64,000 nt of DNA from DAISJI01 sp964559835. GTDB taxonomy: Bacteria; Acidobacteriota; Terriglobia; Terriglobales; Acidobacteriaceae. The notes under the pieces were generated by a model, which saw nothing but the letters and a program-made list of their open reading frames with translations, had not been told where the DNA came from and searched no databases. The position numbers and the translations under genes are program-made. The DNA lies in assembly GCA_964559835.1 (NCBI GenBank), contig CAZLJE010000014.1:1-64000 (forward strand), read 5' to 3'. How positions within the stretch are numbered: position 1 is the stretch's first letter; the number at the start of each line of letters is the position of its first letter. This document shows, piece after piece, positions 1 through 8,362 of this stretch.

Positions 1-40
1 TAAGCTGCCGCGCCTTGATGCTACCCGGCGGCGGACCATC

Positions 41-70
41 TCATTAGGCCTGTTATCACTCGTTGACCGC
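41..70 (+). repeat. attC-like palindromic repeat, right half only
   Basis: AGGCCTGTTATCACTCGTTG matches the right arm of the ~100-bp palindromic repeats at 3167, 36382 and 39543. The left arm would lie further left and is not recognisable in the first 40 bases. The orientation is the same as in all other copies. Confidence 0.55.
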
Positions 71-144
71 GAGCAATTTGGCGACATGGACCGCCAAATT
101 GAAAGCACGCGGTTACCCTTACAATCGTGCAGGGACCGGTTCGA

Positions 145-2709
145 TCAATCCTGGCGAAGTGCCACGATCGGGTCGATGTGTGCAGCTCTACGCGAGGGAA
201 TATAGCACGCCACTCCGGAGACGATGATCAGAAGCAGCACGGATACTCCGAACGTGAGTGGGTCGTTGGGTGTGATTTCGTAGAGCAGCTTCGACAACAG
301 GCGCGATACAAGGAGCGCGCCTAGCAAGCCCAGCCCACCGCCGGTTACGGCCAGCATCAAACCTTCTCGCAGCAACAAGCCCATCACCGTCGTCGGCCGC
401 GCTCCCAAGGCAATGCGGACCCCGATCTCGTTGGTTCGTTGCACGACAGAATGATGGAGCAATCCGTAGATCCCCACGGCGGAGAGAAATAGGGCAGCGA
501 TGGCGAAGGCGCTGACTAGGAACGTGTCGAACCGGCGGTCGCCCGTTTCTTCCACGAGATCATCGCTCACAATGGAAACCGTGAACTTAGGCACAGTTTT
601 ATCGATGGCCTGGATCTCATTGCGTACGGTCGATGCCATCGCCGCGGGATCCAAGTCGGTGCGTACGATGATGTCCATCATATTGTCGGGGTGCTGACGT
701 TCCGGGCGAAAGACTTGAGGTGCAGCCGGCTGGTCCAGCCCCTGTCTCCGCATATCGCCGGTGACACCCACGACCGTGAGCCAAGGCTCTGTCCGGCCGA
801 AACGGAATCTCTTCCCGATGGGATCGGAGCCGGGCCAATAGCTTCGCGCCATGGCTTCATTGATGATGGCGACCTGCGGAGCGCCGGCCCCGTCTGTATC
901 GGAGAAGGTCCGCCCTTGCAGCAATGGAATTCCCGCGGTTTCGAAGAACGGTCCGGAGATCAAATCCTCACAAGGGCCGGGATGTTGCAACGGCCGCCCC
1001 TCGATCTCCACCGAGTCCTCGGGATCGGTGCTTAGGAAGCCGGTGATAGCAGCGGCGGCCCGGATGCCCGGAATGGCTTCCGCGCGGCGGATCGCCTCCT
1101 CGAAGTAGGCGGCCTGCTGCTCGGCTGTCTTTCGCACATGAAGGTCCACGCGCATGGCGAGCAGGTGGTCCGGCCGGAACCCTGTTTCGACCGAGCGCAG
1201 GCGCAGAAAACTGCGGACGAGCAGGGTCGCAGAAATCAAGAGCACGAAGGCGAGGGCGAACTCGCCCACGACGAGCAGGTCGCCGGCCCTTCGCATCGAG
1301 ACCGTCGTCCACTGCCGGCCGGCAATTCGCGTCCTAGTGGATGCCAACGCCGGCCAAATACTCGCCAGCAACGCGGTGAACGCAGTGATGACGGCGGTGA
1401 ACAAGATCATCACCCAATCGATGCGGACTTCGGCGAGACGTGGGATGTCGGCGGGGCCGAACGTCCTGATCGCGGTGGCGCCGCCAGCACCAAGCAGAAG
1501 CCCGAGCAATCCTCCGAAGATGGAAAGGACCAGCGTCTCGGTAATGACCTGGGCTGCGATGCGAAGCCAGCCGGCGCCGAGCGCACGCCGGAGGGCGAAT
1601 TCGCGCTTGCGGACCGAACTGCGCGCCAGCAGTAACCCGGCGACATTGATGCACGCGATGAGCAGCATCAGGAACACGGAACCGAGCAGAAGCCACAAGG
1701 AGAGACGGAACTTACCGTTAAGCTGAATGTCGAGTGGCACCACCGGGATGTCAGGCGGCATCTCGACTCCCGGATATGCGTTCCGGAGACGCTTCGCGAT
1801 GGCATCCATTTCGGTCTGCGCACTGGCCCACGTTACGCCCCTGTTAAGTCTCCCGAGGACGAACCAATTCGAGTTCGTGCGGGAATTGGTGCCGTCGCGA
1901 GTCAGCCAATAAGGATGCGCGGTGATCGGCTCCCACACTTTCGTATCGGGAAAAGGGAAATGGAAATCGGGCGGCATGACTCCTATGACGACATAGCTCC
2001 GCCCATCCATCACGAGACGTTCGCCTAATGCGTCCGCCCTGCCTCCGAATCGTTGTCGCCATACAGCGTAAGTCAGCACAACAACCCGCTCCGCGCGGTC
2101 CTGTTCCTCCTTGGTGAACACCCGGCCGAGCATGGGCTGGACGCCGAGCAGGGGCCAGAAGTTCGCCATCACCCGGGCAGAGCGCATTCGCTCCGGCGGT
2201 CCGTCGGTGCCCAGCAGGAAGGTTTGCCCGATGAAGGCGGTCATGTCTTCGAAATCGCGGCTCTGGCTTTTCCAGTCCGCGAAGTTGGGAAGCGAGACGC
2301 GCCCTTCGTGGAGTTCGCGGGCAGGATTGCCGGAAAACAACATGGCGAGCCTGCCCGGATCTTTGTAAGGCAGCGGCCGCAGCAGTACGGCCTCGACCAC
2401 GCTGAAGATCGCGGAGTTCGCGCCGATCCCAAGTGCCAAAGTGAGGATGACCGCGATCGAGAACCCTGGCCGTCTCTTCAACAGGCGCACCGCCTGTCGC
2501 AGGTCGCGCCGGAAGTGGTCGAAGCTCATCCAGCGGCTATGCTCGTACCATCGTTCTTCGATCGCCGCGACATGGCCGAAAGCCTCCCGCGCGGCACGGT
2601 CAGGATCGGTACACCTGCCGCCATCGCAGACCTCGTCTGCCTCGATTGCCAGGTGGGATTCAATCTCTTCCCGGAAATCTTTGAGCGACCTTTTCCTTCT
2701 CCACCACAT
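145..2709 (-). CDS. ADOP-type ABC transporter permease (MacB/FtsX family)
   Basis: An 854-residue inner-membrane protein of the acidobacterial duplicated orphan permease type. A soluble prefix of about 85 residues is followed by a membrane helix (GIGANSAIFSVVEAVLLRPL, a hallmark of the family), a MacB-like periplasmic domain and a three-helix FtsX domain around 340-470. The helix/periplasmic/FtsX unit is then repeated to the C-terminus. No ATPase gene is next to it, as is usual for these orphan permeases. The substrate is unknown; macrolide or peptide export is only a family-level guess. The start codon lies 1 nt after the stop of the upstream PadR gene, so the two are very probably co-transcribed and PadR-controlled. 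Confidence 0.93.
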   Translation of the reverse strand: MWWRRKRSLKDFREEIESHLAIEADEVCDGGRCTDPDRAAREAFGHVAAIEERWYEHSRWMSFDHFRRDLRQAVRLLKRRPGFSIAVILTLALGIGANSAIFSVVEAVLLRPLPYKDPGRLAMLFSGNPARELHEGRVSLPNFADWKSQSRDFEDMTAFIGQTFLLGTDGPPERMRSARVMANFWPLLGVQPMLGRVFTKEEQDRAERVVVLTYAVWRQRFGGRADALGERLVMDGRSYVVIGVMPPDFHFPFPDTKVWEPITAHPYWLTRDGTNSRTNSNWFVLGRLNRGVTWASAQTEMDAIAKRLRNAYPGVEMPPDIPVVPLDIQLNGKFRLSLWLLLGSVFLMLLIACINVAGLLLARSSVRKREFALRRALGAGWLRIAAQVITETLVLSIFGGLLGLLLGAGGATAIRTFGPADIPRLAEVRIDWVMILFTAVITAFTALLASIWPALASTRTRIAGRQWTTVSMRRAGDLLVVGEFALAFVLLISATLLVRSFLRLRSVETGFRPDHLLAMRVDLHVRKTAEQQAAYFEEAIRRAEAIPGIRAAAAITGFLSTDPEDSVEIEGRPLQHPGPCEDLISGPFFETAGIPLLQGRTFSDTDGAGAPQVAIINEAMARSYWPGSDPIGKRFRFGRTEPWLTVVGVTGDMRRQGLDQPAAPQVFRPERQHPDNMMDIIVRTDLDPAAMASTVRNEIQAIDKTVPKFTVSIVSDDLVEETGDRRFDTFLVSAFAIAALFLSAVGIYGLLHHSVVQRTNEIGVRIALGARPTTVMGLLLREGLMLAVTGGGLGLLGALLVSRLLSKLLYEITPNDPLTFGVSVLLLIIVSGVACYIPSRRAAHIDPIVALRQD

Positions 2710-2710
2710 G

Positions 2711-3067
2711 CTAGGTCTCCGACTCGGCTGTTCTTAGGATCCGCGCGATTGCGTCAACGATGCGTTTCCACTCGGCTGTCTTGTCTGTCAGTCGGCAGCG
2801 GCCCTTGGCCGTGAGCTTATAAAATCGCGCGCGCCGGTTATTGTCCGAGACGCCCCATTTCGCCTCAACCCAGCCTCTCTCTTCCAGCCGTTGCAGCGCG
2901 AGATATAGAGAGCCGTGATCGACGAGAAAAACGTCGTCGGACTCTCGTTGCACGGAACGAGCGATGGCTTGCCCGTGCTTTGGCCCCAGGACGAGGGTGC
3001 CCAGGATGATTAGGTCTAGCGTGCCCTGAAGTAGCTTGGCCCGTTCGTCATTGTCTCGTGTCGGCAT
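2711..3067 (-). CDS. PadR family transcriptional regulator
   Basis: 118 residues, the usual size of short PadR proteins. The winged-helix core runs from LLQGTLDLIILGTL through HGQAIARSVQ and the recognition-helix/wing part GSLYLALQRLEERGWVEAKW, ending in RARFYKLTAKGR. PadR proteins are dimeric repressors that often respond to toxic small molecules. In Acidobacteria they are typically paired with ADOP permeases, as here, where only 1 nt separates the two genes. It probably autoregulates the operon; no operator could be assigned with confidence in the upstream spacer, which is occupied by an attC-like repeat. Confidence 0.95.
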   Translation of the reverse strand: MPTRDNDERAKLLQGTLDLIILGTLVLGPKHGQAIARSVQRESDDVFLVDHGSLYLALQRLEERGWVEAKWGVSDNNRRARFYKLTAKGRCRLTDKTAEWKRIVDAIARILRTAESET

Positions 3068-3166
3068 CCGACATCACTTCTACCGCCGCTTGGGTCGGAT
3101 GTCAACCCAAAGTTGAATCCAAAGCCTCGAACATGAGGAAATTGGTGCAATCCAGGCTCCTGGCAT

Positions 3167-3266
3167 GACGATCGATAAATCGGCTTCACGCATCTTTGCG
3201 GTTTTTCTTTGTCACATCAGCGAATGAAAGGCGCATAGTTGTGTGAACGTCTGTTATTACTCGTTC
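3167..3266 (+). repeat. attC-like palindromic repeat, full copy A (100 bp)
   Basis: The left arm CGATAAATCGGCTTCACGCA and the right arm TGTGTGAACGTCTGTTATTA plus CTCGTT pair imperfectly around a central segment rich in T and A. Size and orientation are as in the copies at 36382 and 39543. The next ORF begins only 8 nt downstream, the position expected of a cassette gene. Confidence 0.7.
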
Positions 3267-3273
3267 AGGCCTT

Positions 3274-3606
3274 ATGGTTTTGTGGGTTATGACAGCACGA
3301 ACGACACGGCTCATCGCTGTATCGCTCTACATACTCGCGGCTTCGTCGTACATGGGTGCGCAGTCTGTAGAAGAAACTTGCAAGAACTCACGACCAGATT
3401 GCGCTAAGGCCGTCGAGTTCTTCGTTAATTTTCAGGAACAATTGAGGGCGAATCACCGCAAGTTACGATATCCCGCTGCGACCGTAAGCGCGAAGATCTA
3501 CGCAGATCACGCTGTGACTCTCGGCGAGTTTCGGAGCGATTCTCGCCAAAACAGGCTCGTGCGCGGGAAGCCGTGCACCATCAGAATCGCCGGCCCCTTT
3601 CCATAG
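3274..3606 (+). CDS. small secreted protein, probably truncated
   Basis: The reading frame opens 8 nt after a palindromic repeat. From either the first Met or Met6 it gives a hydrophobic signal peptide ending near SSYMGAQ, followed by a polar segment with two cysteines (ETCKNSRPDCAKAVEFF). No family is recognised. The last ~25 codons run antisense through a truncated hydrolase gene, so the natural C-terminus was probably lost at a junction near 3530. At 3463 the frame contains AAGTTACGATAT, a 12-base match to the repeat copies at 35836 and 36382, which may be a remnant of another repeat arm. Confidence 0.35.
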   Translation: MVLWVMTARTTRLIAVSLYILAASSYMGAQSVEETCKNSRPDCAKAVEFFVNFQEQLRANHRKLRYPAATVSAKIYADHAVTLGEFRSDSRQNRLVRGKPCTIRIAGPFP

Positions 3607-3788
3607 CGACGCAGAAAAATTTTGTTTCCCGAGACCTCAACGTAAGAGGGCTCGAAAGAACTCTGTCCATCTACGCTTGGCTTAGTTTTAGTGGAACTCT
3701 GTGCTCGAAGCGCTTCGGGGAAAGAGCTTCCGATAAGGGCACCGAGAGATGCGGCTGTCAAGCCACCAAGAAATTTACGACGTTCCAT
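3507..3788 (-). pseudogene. alpha/beta hydrolase, N-terminal fragment
   Basis: The start at 3788 is supported by GGAGGAGG 5 nt upstream. The first ~30 residues are a twin-arginine-type signal (MERRKFLGG, then a hydrophobic stretch to LRAQ). Next comes the start of an alpha/beta hydrolase fold: YVEVSGNKIFLRRYGKGP, then ILMVHGFPRTSLFWRE, which contains the oxyanion-hole HGFPRT typical of haloalkane/haloacetate dehalogenase and epoxide hydrolase relatives. Similarity stops near 3540, about 80 residues in, with no nucleophile elbow, Asp or His. It is therefore a 3'-deleted gene, broken where the convergent secreted ORF begins. Confidence 0.7.
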
Positions 3789-3974
3789 TGTTTCCTCCTC
3801 CCCAGAAGGCCTGAACTCGCCGCCGTTCAGTGGGTTGCTTTGATGTCGGGGAGTGCTGCCCTGGATCCAAAGCACGCCTTCGCGCGAACAAAAAGCGCAA
3901 CGGTGTGTGAAGCGGATTTCACGCTCACTTGGCGGCGCGGGACGGCAGAGCCAACCTGATTCCGACGATCGGGT

Positions 3975-4080
3975 TCATGAGAGGTTGCGCTGCTGCGATG
4001 GAGCGATGCCCACGTTATGATTAGCGACGATCCCCCATTCGCCGTTGTCTTTTGCGAGTACCAGGAGCAACTTCGAACGA
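3975..4080 (-). pseudogene. DUF4440/SnoaL-like protein, C-terminal remnant
   Basis: On the minus strand one frame reads SKLLLVLAKDNGEWGIVANH followed by NVGIAPSQQRNLS and a stop at 3975. This is the characteristic last beta-strands of NTF2-like DUF4440/SgcJ proteins (hydrophobic strand, turn with GEW, strand ending in HN). Nothing upstream of 4080 continues the domain; a palindrome at 4082-4105 marks the break. It is a gene tail only, in the same debris field as the truncated hydrolase. Confidence 0.5.
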
Positions 4081-4081
4081 G

Positions 4082-4105
4082 GGACCGGCTGCCCTCAGCC
4101 GGTCC
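4082..4105. repeat. short palindrome GGACCGGCTG-CCCT-CAGCCGGTCC
   Basis: A perfect 10-bp stem with a 4-base loop. A near copy (GGCTGCCCTCAGCC core) lies at 51505-51530 just after an unrelated gene, so this is a small dispersed hairpin family rather than a gene-specific site. The stretch 3789-4260 otherwise holds only the DUF4440 remnant and the leader of the ClC gene. Confidence 0.55.
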
Positions 4106-4260
4106 AATGACAACGCATGGACGCGGTTCGTCGCCAGGTGACCACACATCGTGATACGATAAATAGGAAGTACAAGGTCGGCCCGGCCGACTCCCACCTG
4201 CCCGATCGGGCCCTGACCAAGTGCACAACCTCTGCTGAGCATCTCGGAGGATCATGTGCC

Positions 4261-6456
4261 ATGGCGTTTCGGGAATCTGGAAAAAACCGTGAGCCCCCAG
4301 CCGCTGATGCAGTCCCGCATGAACTGGGCGACTTCACCACCACCTCCCGCGTCCTCCTGCTCTCCGCCATCGCCATCGGGATTGGCGTGCTCAGCGCCTT
4401 TGTCGCCCTCGCCCTGCTTCGGCTCATCGGTCTCTTCACGAATCTCTTTTTCTTCCAGCGTTGGTCCAGCGCGCTGATCTCTCCCGTGGACAACCAGCTT
4501 GGCTTCTTTGAGATCCTTGTGCCCGTCTTCGGCGGCATCATCGTCGGCCTGATGGCTCGGTACGGCTCGGAACGCATCCGCGGGCATGGAATCCCGGAGG
4601 CCATCGAGGCCATCCTGATTCAGGGCAGCCGCGTCGAACCCAGCCTTACCTTCTTGAAGCCTCTTTCCTCTGCCATTTCCATCGGCACCGGCGGACCCTT
4701 TGGCGCCGAAGGCCCGATCATCATGACCGGCGGCGCGTTTGGATCGATGCTTGCCCAATTCATGCACCTCACGAGTGCCGAGCGCAAGACTCTCCTGGTC
4801 GCCGGCGCTGCTGGCGGCATGTCGGCAACTTTCGCTTCGCCGGTGGCGGCCGCTCTGCTCGCCGTCGAACTGCTCCTTTTCGAGTGGAAACCGCGCAGCT
4901 TCATTCCGGTCGCATTGTCGAGTGCGGCCGCTGCCGCTGTCCGACGCTACATTATTGGCCCGGGTCCGTTATTTCCCGTTGCGCCGCATCCCGCGTGGCT
5001 CGAACCCAATGGCCTCCTGGGATGTCTGCTGCTAGGGCTCCTGGCCGGCGGACTTTCTGCGCTCCTCACTGCCTCCGTCTATGCCGCGGAAGATGCTTTC
5101 CGCAAGCTCCCCATTCACTGGATGTGGTGGCCCGCTCTCGGTGGCATCGCCGTCGGCCTCGGCGGTCTGTTCTTTCCGCAAGCACTGGGCGTCGGTTATG
5201 ACGTGATTGGCAGCCTGGTTACGCACTCAGTGGCGCTCCACCTCCTCCTTGGCATTCTCTTCATCAAGTGGGTGATCTGGTCCATTTCTCTGGGTTCCGG
5301 CACCTCTGGCGGTGTGCTCGCTCCGCTGTTGATGATGGGTGGCACGCTCGGCGGTTTGGCGGCGACGTTCCTGCCCAATGAGGGCTTGGGATTCTGGCCG
5401 CTTGTCGGCATGGCCGCTGTTCTAGGCGGCACTATGCGATCCCCTTTTACCGGCATCATCTTTGTTCTTGAACTTACCCACGATGTGAATGTCCTCTTGC
5501 CGCTGGTTGTCTCTGTCACCATCGCCCATGGTTTCACTGTCCTCACCATGCGCCGCTCCATCTTGACTGAAAAAGTCAGCCGCCGCGGTTATCACCTTAG
5601 TCGCGAGTATGCAGTCGATCCGTTGGAAGTCCTCTTCGTAAGCGACGTCATGCGCACCAACATCGCCGCATTCCCATCTTCCTTCCTTCTTCGAGAACTG
5701 GATCGCACATTTGCCGATGTCCCCAGCAGCCAGCACTTATATCCGGTCTCCGACGCCGACGGTCACCTGGTTGGCGTCGTGCCCCGCAGCGACATACAAA
5801 AGCACCTGGCAGAGAAACTTATCGAGGGCCATGATGTCTGCTTGGCGGACGTGATGCACTCCGACCCAGCCAAGGCTTATCCTGATGAACCTCTGACCCG
5901 GGTGGTGAATCGCATGGCCCAAACCGACATCACTGAGTTTCCTGTCGTCGAGCGTTCCAATCCGCGCAAGCTTCTAGGCATGATCTCCTTGGCTGACTTA
6001 CTCAAGGCGCGGGTCAGGCGTCTCCAGGAAGAACAACGCCGCGAACGCATCCTTCCCCTCCGTCTGGTATTTCTCGTGGGGGGGCGTTGGCGGCGGTCCA
6101 AACCAATCACGCAGGAGGCCGGTCGGCCCATGAAAAAAGAACCTGGTCCGAAATGGAGTCGCGTGCGCAGCCTGGATTGGTGGAACGGCGTTACTGGCGG
6201 TTTCGACCAGCGCAATGCGAGGATGATCTGCAACAAATGCCATGCCGAGTTCCCCTTTGACCTGAAATGCTCGGCCTGCGGAGGGATCAGGCTCGTGTTA
6301 GACACCGTGGCCGCCACCCCGGGCATTTTTTGCAAGGATTGTCATGAAGGGCAATGGCACTGGGACTGTCCGCAGTGTGGGCGCCGGCAGGATTTTTCGG
6401 GAGCCTTCTTCTATGACAAGCATGCCGTCGACCTTGCCAAGCGCCGTTGCGCCTGA
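4261..6456 (+). CDS. ClC-type chloride channel/antiporter with CBS pair and zinc-ribbon tail
   Basis: 731 residues from the ATG at 4261, which has GGAGG 9 nt upstream; an in-frame ATG at 4117 lacks a ribosome site. The ClC membrane domain (~60-480) shows the selectivity-filter motifs in variant form: GHGIPEAI (usually GSGIP), GGPFGAEGP (usually GREGP) with the gating Glu retained at ~150, and SGTSGGVLAPLL. Two CBS domains follow (~510-640), which in relatives bind adenine nucleotides. The last ~75 residues carry CNKC...CSAC and CKDC...CPQC pairs, two zinc-ribbon-like knuckles not usual in ClC proteins. Role: Cl-/H+ exchange or anion channelling in the inner membrane. A 6.4-kb repeat copy follows it. 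Confidence 0.93.
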   Translation: MAFRESGKNREPPAADAVPHELGDFTTTSRVLLLSAIAIGIGVLSAFVALALLRLIGLFTNLFFFQRWSSALISPVDNQLGFFEILVPVFGGIIVGLMARYGSERIRGHGIPEAIEAILIQGSRVEPSLTFLKPLSSAISIGTGGPFGAEGPIIMTGGAFGSMLAQFMHLTSAERKTLLVAGAAGGMSATFASPVAAALLAVELLLFEWKPRSFIPVALSSAAAAAVRRYIIGPGPLFPVAPHPAWLEPNGLLGCLLLGLLAGGLSALLTASVYAAEDAFRKLPIHWMWWPALGGIAVGLGGLFFPQALGVGYDVIGSLVTHSVALHLLLGILFIKWVIWSISLGSGTSGGVLAPLLMMGGTLGGLAATFLPNEGLGFWPLVGMAAVLGGTMRSPFTGIIFVLELTHDVNVLLPLVVSVTIAHGFTVLTMRRSILTEKVSRRGYHLSREYAVDPLEVLFVSDVMRTNIAAFPSSFLLRELDRTFADVPSSQHLYPVSDADGHLVGVVPRSDIQKHLAEKLIEGHDVCLADVMHSDPAKAYPDEPLTRVVNRMAQTDITEFPVVERSNPRKLLGMISLADLLKARVRRLQEEQRRERILPLRLVFLVGGRWRRSKPITQEAGRPMKKEPGPKWSRVRSLDWWNGVTGGFDQRNARMICNKCHAEFPFDLKCSACGGIRLVLDTVAATPGIFCKDCHEGQWHWDCPQCGRRQDFSGAFFYDKHAVDLAKRRCA

Positions 6457-6489
6457 ATGGGTCTGGTGCCCCGCGCCTCGCCAGATGCG

Positions 6490-6553
6490 GCAATAACGAG
6501 CGTGAAATCGGCTTCACGTAAGTGTGCGCTTTTTGTTCGTCAGATCAGCGAAT
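6490..6553 (+). repeat. attC-like palindromic repeat, left half (copy B)
   Basis: AATAACGAGCGTGAAATCGG followed by CTTCACGTAAGTGTGCGC and the T-rich centre match the left arm and loop of the copies at 39543 and 37791. The match ends at AGCGAATG, and the sequence beyond it is the truncated MgtC-like gene, so the right arm has been lost at a junction. Confidence 0.6.
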
Positions 6554-6631
6554 GTCGCGCTCCGCTCCGATGAGAAGTCCGATGGCGAGCGCGGACAACA
6601 GCCGGAACGCGAGAGTGCTCACATCCAGCAT
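6545..6631 (-). pseudogene. MgtC/DUF4010-like membrane protein, N-terminal fragment
   Basis: From an ATG at 6631 (GAGG about 10 nt upstream) the minus strand encodes MLDVSTLAFRLLSALAIGLL and IGAERDIR, then stops inside the repeat. The pattern LLSALAIGLLIGAERD is the first helix of MgtC/SapB and DUF4010 proteins (usually LAIALALGLLIGLERE). Only 28 codons remain; the rest was removed where the repeat begins. Short, so the family call is tentative. Confidence 0.45.
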
Positions 6632-6654
6632 GGTTTTTCGACCTCAACGTAACC

Positions 6655-6710
6655 GGAAATTGGAAATCGGTAATCGGGCGTGCGTTTCTCGAAGTCCGAT
6701 TACCGATTAA
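6655..6710. repeat. hairpin built from AATCGGT short tandem units
   Basis: AATCGGTAATCGG at 6665-6677 is perfectly complementary to CCGATTACCGATT at 6696-6708, with an 18-base loop. It lies just beyond the stop of the minus-strand gene at 6722 and may act as its terminator. The same 6-7-base units recur at 12176, 60216 and 62590. Confidence 0.6.
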
Positions 6711-6721
6711 AGTTGTTCCGA

Positions 6722-7915
6722 TTACTTTTCTACGTCCTCGATCTTTACCTTCCGGTGGTGCACCGTCGCCGACCCGCGCTCCACCAGCGATTTCAGCCGC
6801 GCCAAGTCGTCGTCCAGCATGTGTTTTGCGTCGGCGTCGATCAGTTCGGCGACCGAGTGTCCCAGGTATCCTCCCGGCGGCAGGTAATGCATCCGGATGT
6901 GGACCCGCGTTCCACCACTTCCAGTCGATTCGAATTGCACCACGCCATCGTTCTTGACCGCCGCGCCCGGACTGCTCCGCCACGCCAGCAGTTCATTCGG
7001 GATGAGCCTCGTGATTTCCGAGTCCCAGCTCAGCGGCGTTCCGGCCGGTCCGATCACCGTCCAGTGATAGTGCGTGTCGTCCACCTTGGTCACTTCGCGG
7101 ACGTGGTCCATCACCTTCGGCAGCTTGTCCGGGTCCACCAGCAGGTCGAAGACGCGCTCCACCGGAGCATCGATGGTCGTCGTCTTCTGCAACGTGATGC
7201 CCACCGCCGTGGGATCGAATCCCATTCCTTCGAGCGGTCCGACGTTGGTGACCGACCGCACCAGCATGCCGCTTCCGGCCAATCCCATCAACGACCCGAG
7301 GCAGCTTCTCTTCTTGCTGAAGTTGAATAGTCCTCCCAGCATCAGCCCGATGCCGGTCGCGCCCAGCACCGCGCGCGCCGCCGGTGTCCACGGCCCGGTG
7401 ACACACGTCGCTTCGTTCGCATGTACGACGCGCTTGCCCTGTAACCCAGGACAGCTTCCCGGCGCCTCGTGCACCGTCAGTTCGTTGATCACATGGCGCA
7501 CGCCGTTTGTCGCGCGCAGGCAGTCGAGCAGGTGGGGAAGTTCGTCGCGCAGCACATTGCCGGTCAGCATCACGTCACCACCGGCAACGCGCACTTCGAT
7601 CGCTCCCGGATGCGACACCAGTCGTCCCATGCTGGTCCGGATACGCTCGAGCAGGATCTCGTCGGGAACGTGCGGAGGCATGACCCAGTCGAGCGTGTCG
7701 GCGAACACTCCGTGCGCACGATTGGTCAGGTCGCGGAAACTTCGGTCGATCGCCCTTTCCGCGACGTTGGTAAGATGCGTGGCTTTGTCGCGGGCGTGGG
7801 CGCGTCGTCGTCGTCCGCGATAGGGATCGCCAAAATACGTTAATACCGCGCCGGCTGCAATTCCGGCGAGTATGCCGAGTTCAGGAAACTTCTTTCGCAG
7901 TGTGAGTGCCAGCAT
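6722..7915 (-). CDS. membrane protein with BON and SRPBCC domains
   Basis: 397 residues. A hydrophobic N-terminal segment (ILAGIAAGAVLTYFG) is followed by a basic RGRRRRAHARDK patch and a BON domain (~80-155, VSHPGAIEVRVAGGDVMLTG). A glycine-rich hydrophobic pair comes next (~180-225, GATGIGLMLGG and MGLAGSGMLVRS), then a C-terminal SRPBCC/polyketide-cyclase-like domain (~245-380, TTTIDAPVERVFDLLVDPDKLP). BON domains bind membranes or ligands, and SRPBCC folds hold hydrophobic molecules. The combination is common in soil bacteria as a general-stress envelope protein of unknown function. No operon partner is visible; the gene stands alone between repeats. Confidence 0.85.
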   Translation of the reverse strand: MLALTLRKKFPELGILAGIAAGAVLTYFGDPYRGRRRRAHARDKATHLTNVAERAIDRSFRDLTNRAHGVFADTLDWVMPPHVPDEILLERIRTSMGRLVSHPGAIEVRVAGGDVMLTGNVLRDELPHLLDCLRATNGVRHVINELTVHEAPGSCPGLQGKRVVHANEATCVTGPWTPAARAVLGATGIGLMLGGLFNFSKKRSCLGSLMGLAGSGMLVRSVTNVGPLEGMGFDPTAVGITLQKTTTIDAPVERVFDLLVDPDKLPKVMDHVREVTKVDDTHYHWTVIGPAGTPLSWDSEITRLIPNELLAWRSSPGAAVKNDGVVQFESTGSGGTRVHIRMHYLPPGGYLGHSVAELIDADAKHMLDDDLARLKSLVERGSATVHHRKVKIEDVEK

Positions 7916-8362
7916 GATTGCACCTCTTGGGAGCGCTGAACTCCGAGTTCCGGGTTCCGAGCGAAACCCGGAGCAGCGGTTTGGGAGTCGGTAAGAACTG
8001 AGCGGCTGCGGAGGAACCGGGCGCGAGGCAACACGTAGTCACGCAAGCGCGGTATAAGGGCAGGGAAGGAGGGTCGCTTCGTATGGATGGTGGAATGCGG
8101 CCTTTATTCACCCGCTCCTCCTCCGCAGCCGAGGTCGAACTGCGTTGTCCGCTGGTCAACGCGAATGATTGCTGGCTGGTCTTGATCAGCGTGTATCGAC
8201 GCGTCGGTCGGCGGCTCGTCTTCTTACTATCGACGCTAGCAGGTTTCGCGAGCCGTGTCGGTGATGTGGGTCTCTTTCGTTTGCCGCCGAAGTCCCATTC
8301 CGGGACGTTTAAACGAAGGGCTTACCCATGAGTCCTGAGCCCTGAGCCATGCGCCAGTTTTC
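7916..8362. other. 447-bp spacer without a confident gene
   Basis: The spacer contains short degenerate repeats (GAGTTCCGGGTTCCGAG near 7942; GAGTCCTGAGCCCTGAGCC near 8333). One 82-codon plus-strand frame at 8083-8331 is preceded by AAGGAGGG but its translation resembles no family. Nothing else was recognised. Confidence 0.5.

Noticed and set aside
3827..4255. Long minus-strand frame upstream of the ClC gene
   Set aside because: It joins unrelated pieces and its composition is arginine/proline-rich noise; the only protein-like part is the DUF4440 tail in another frame.
8083..8331. 82-codon ORF with a good ribosome site in the 7916-8362 spacer
   Set aside because: The translation has no signal peptide, domain or family resemblance and the region is rich in short repeats; kept only as a note in the spacer entry.
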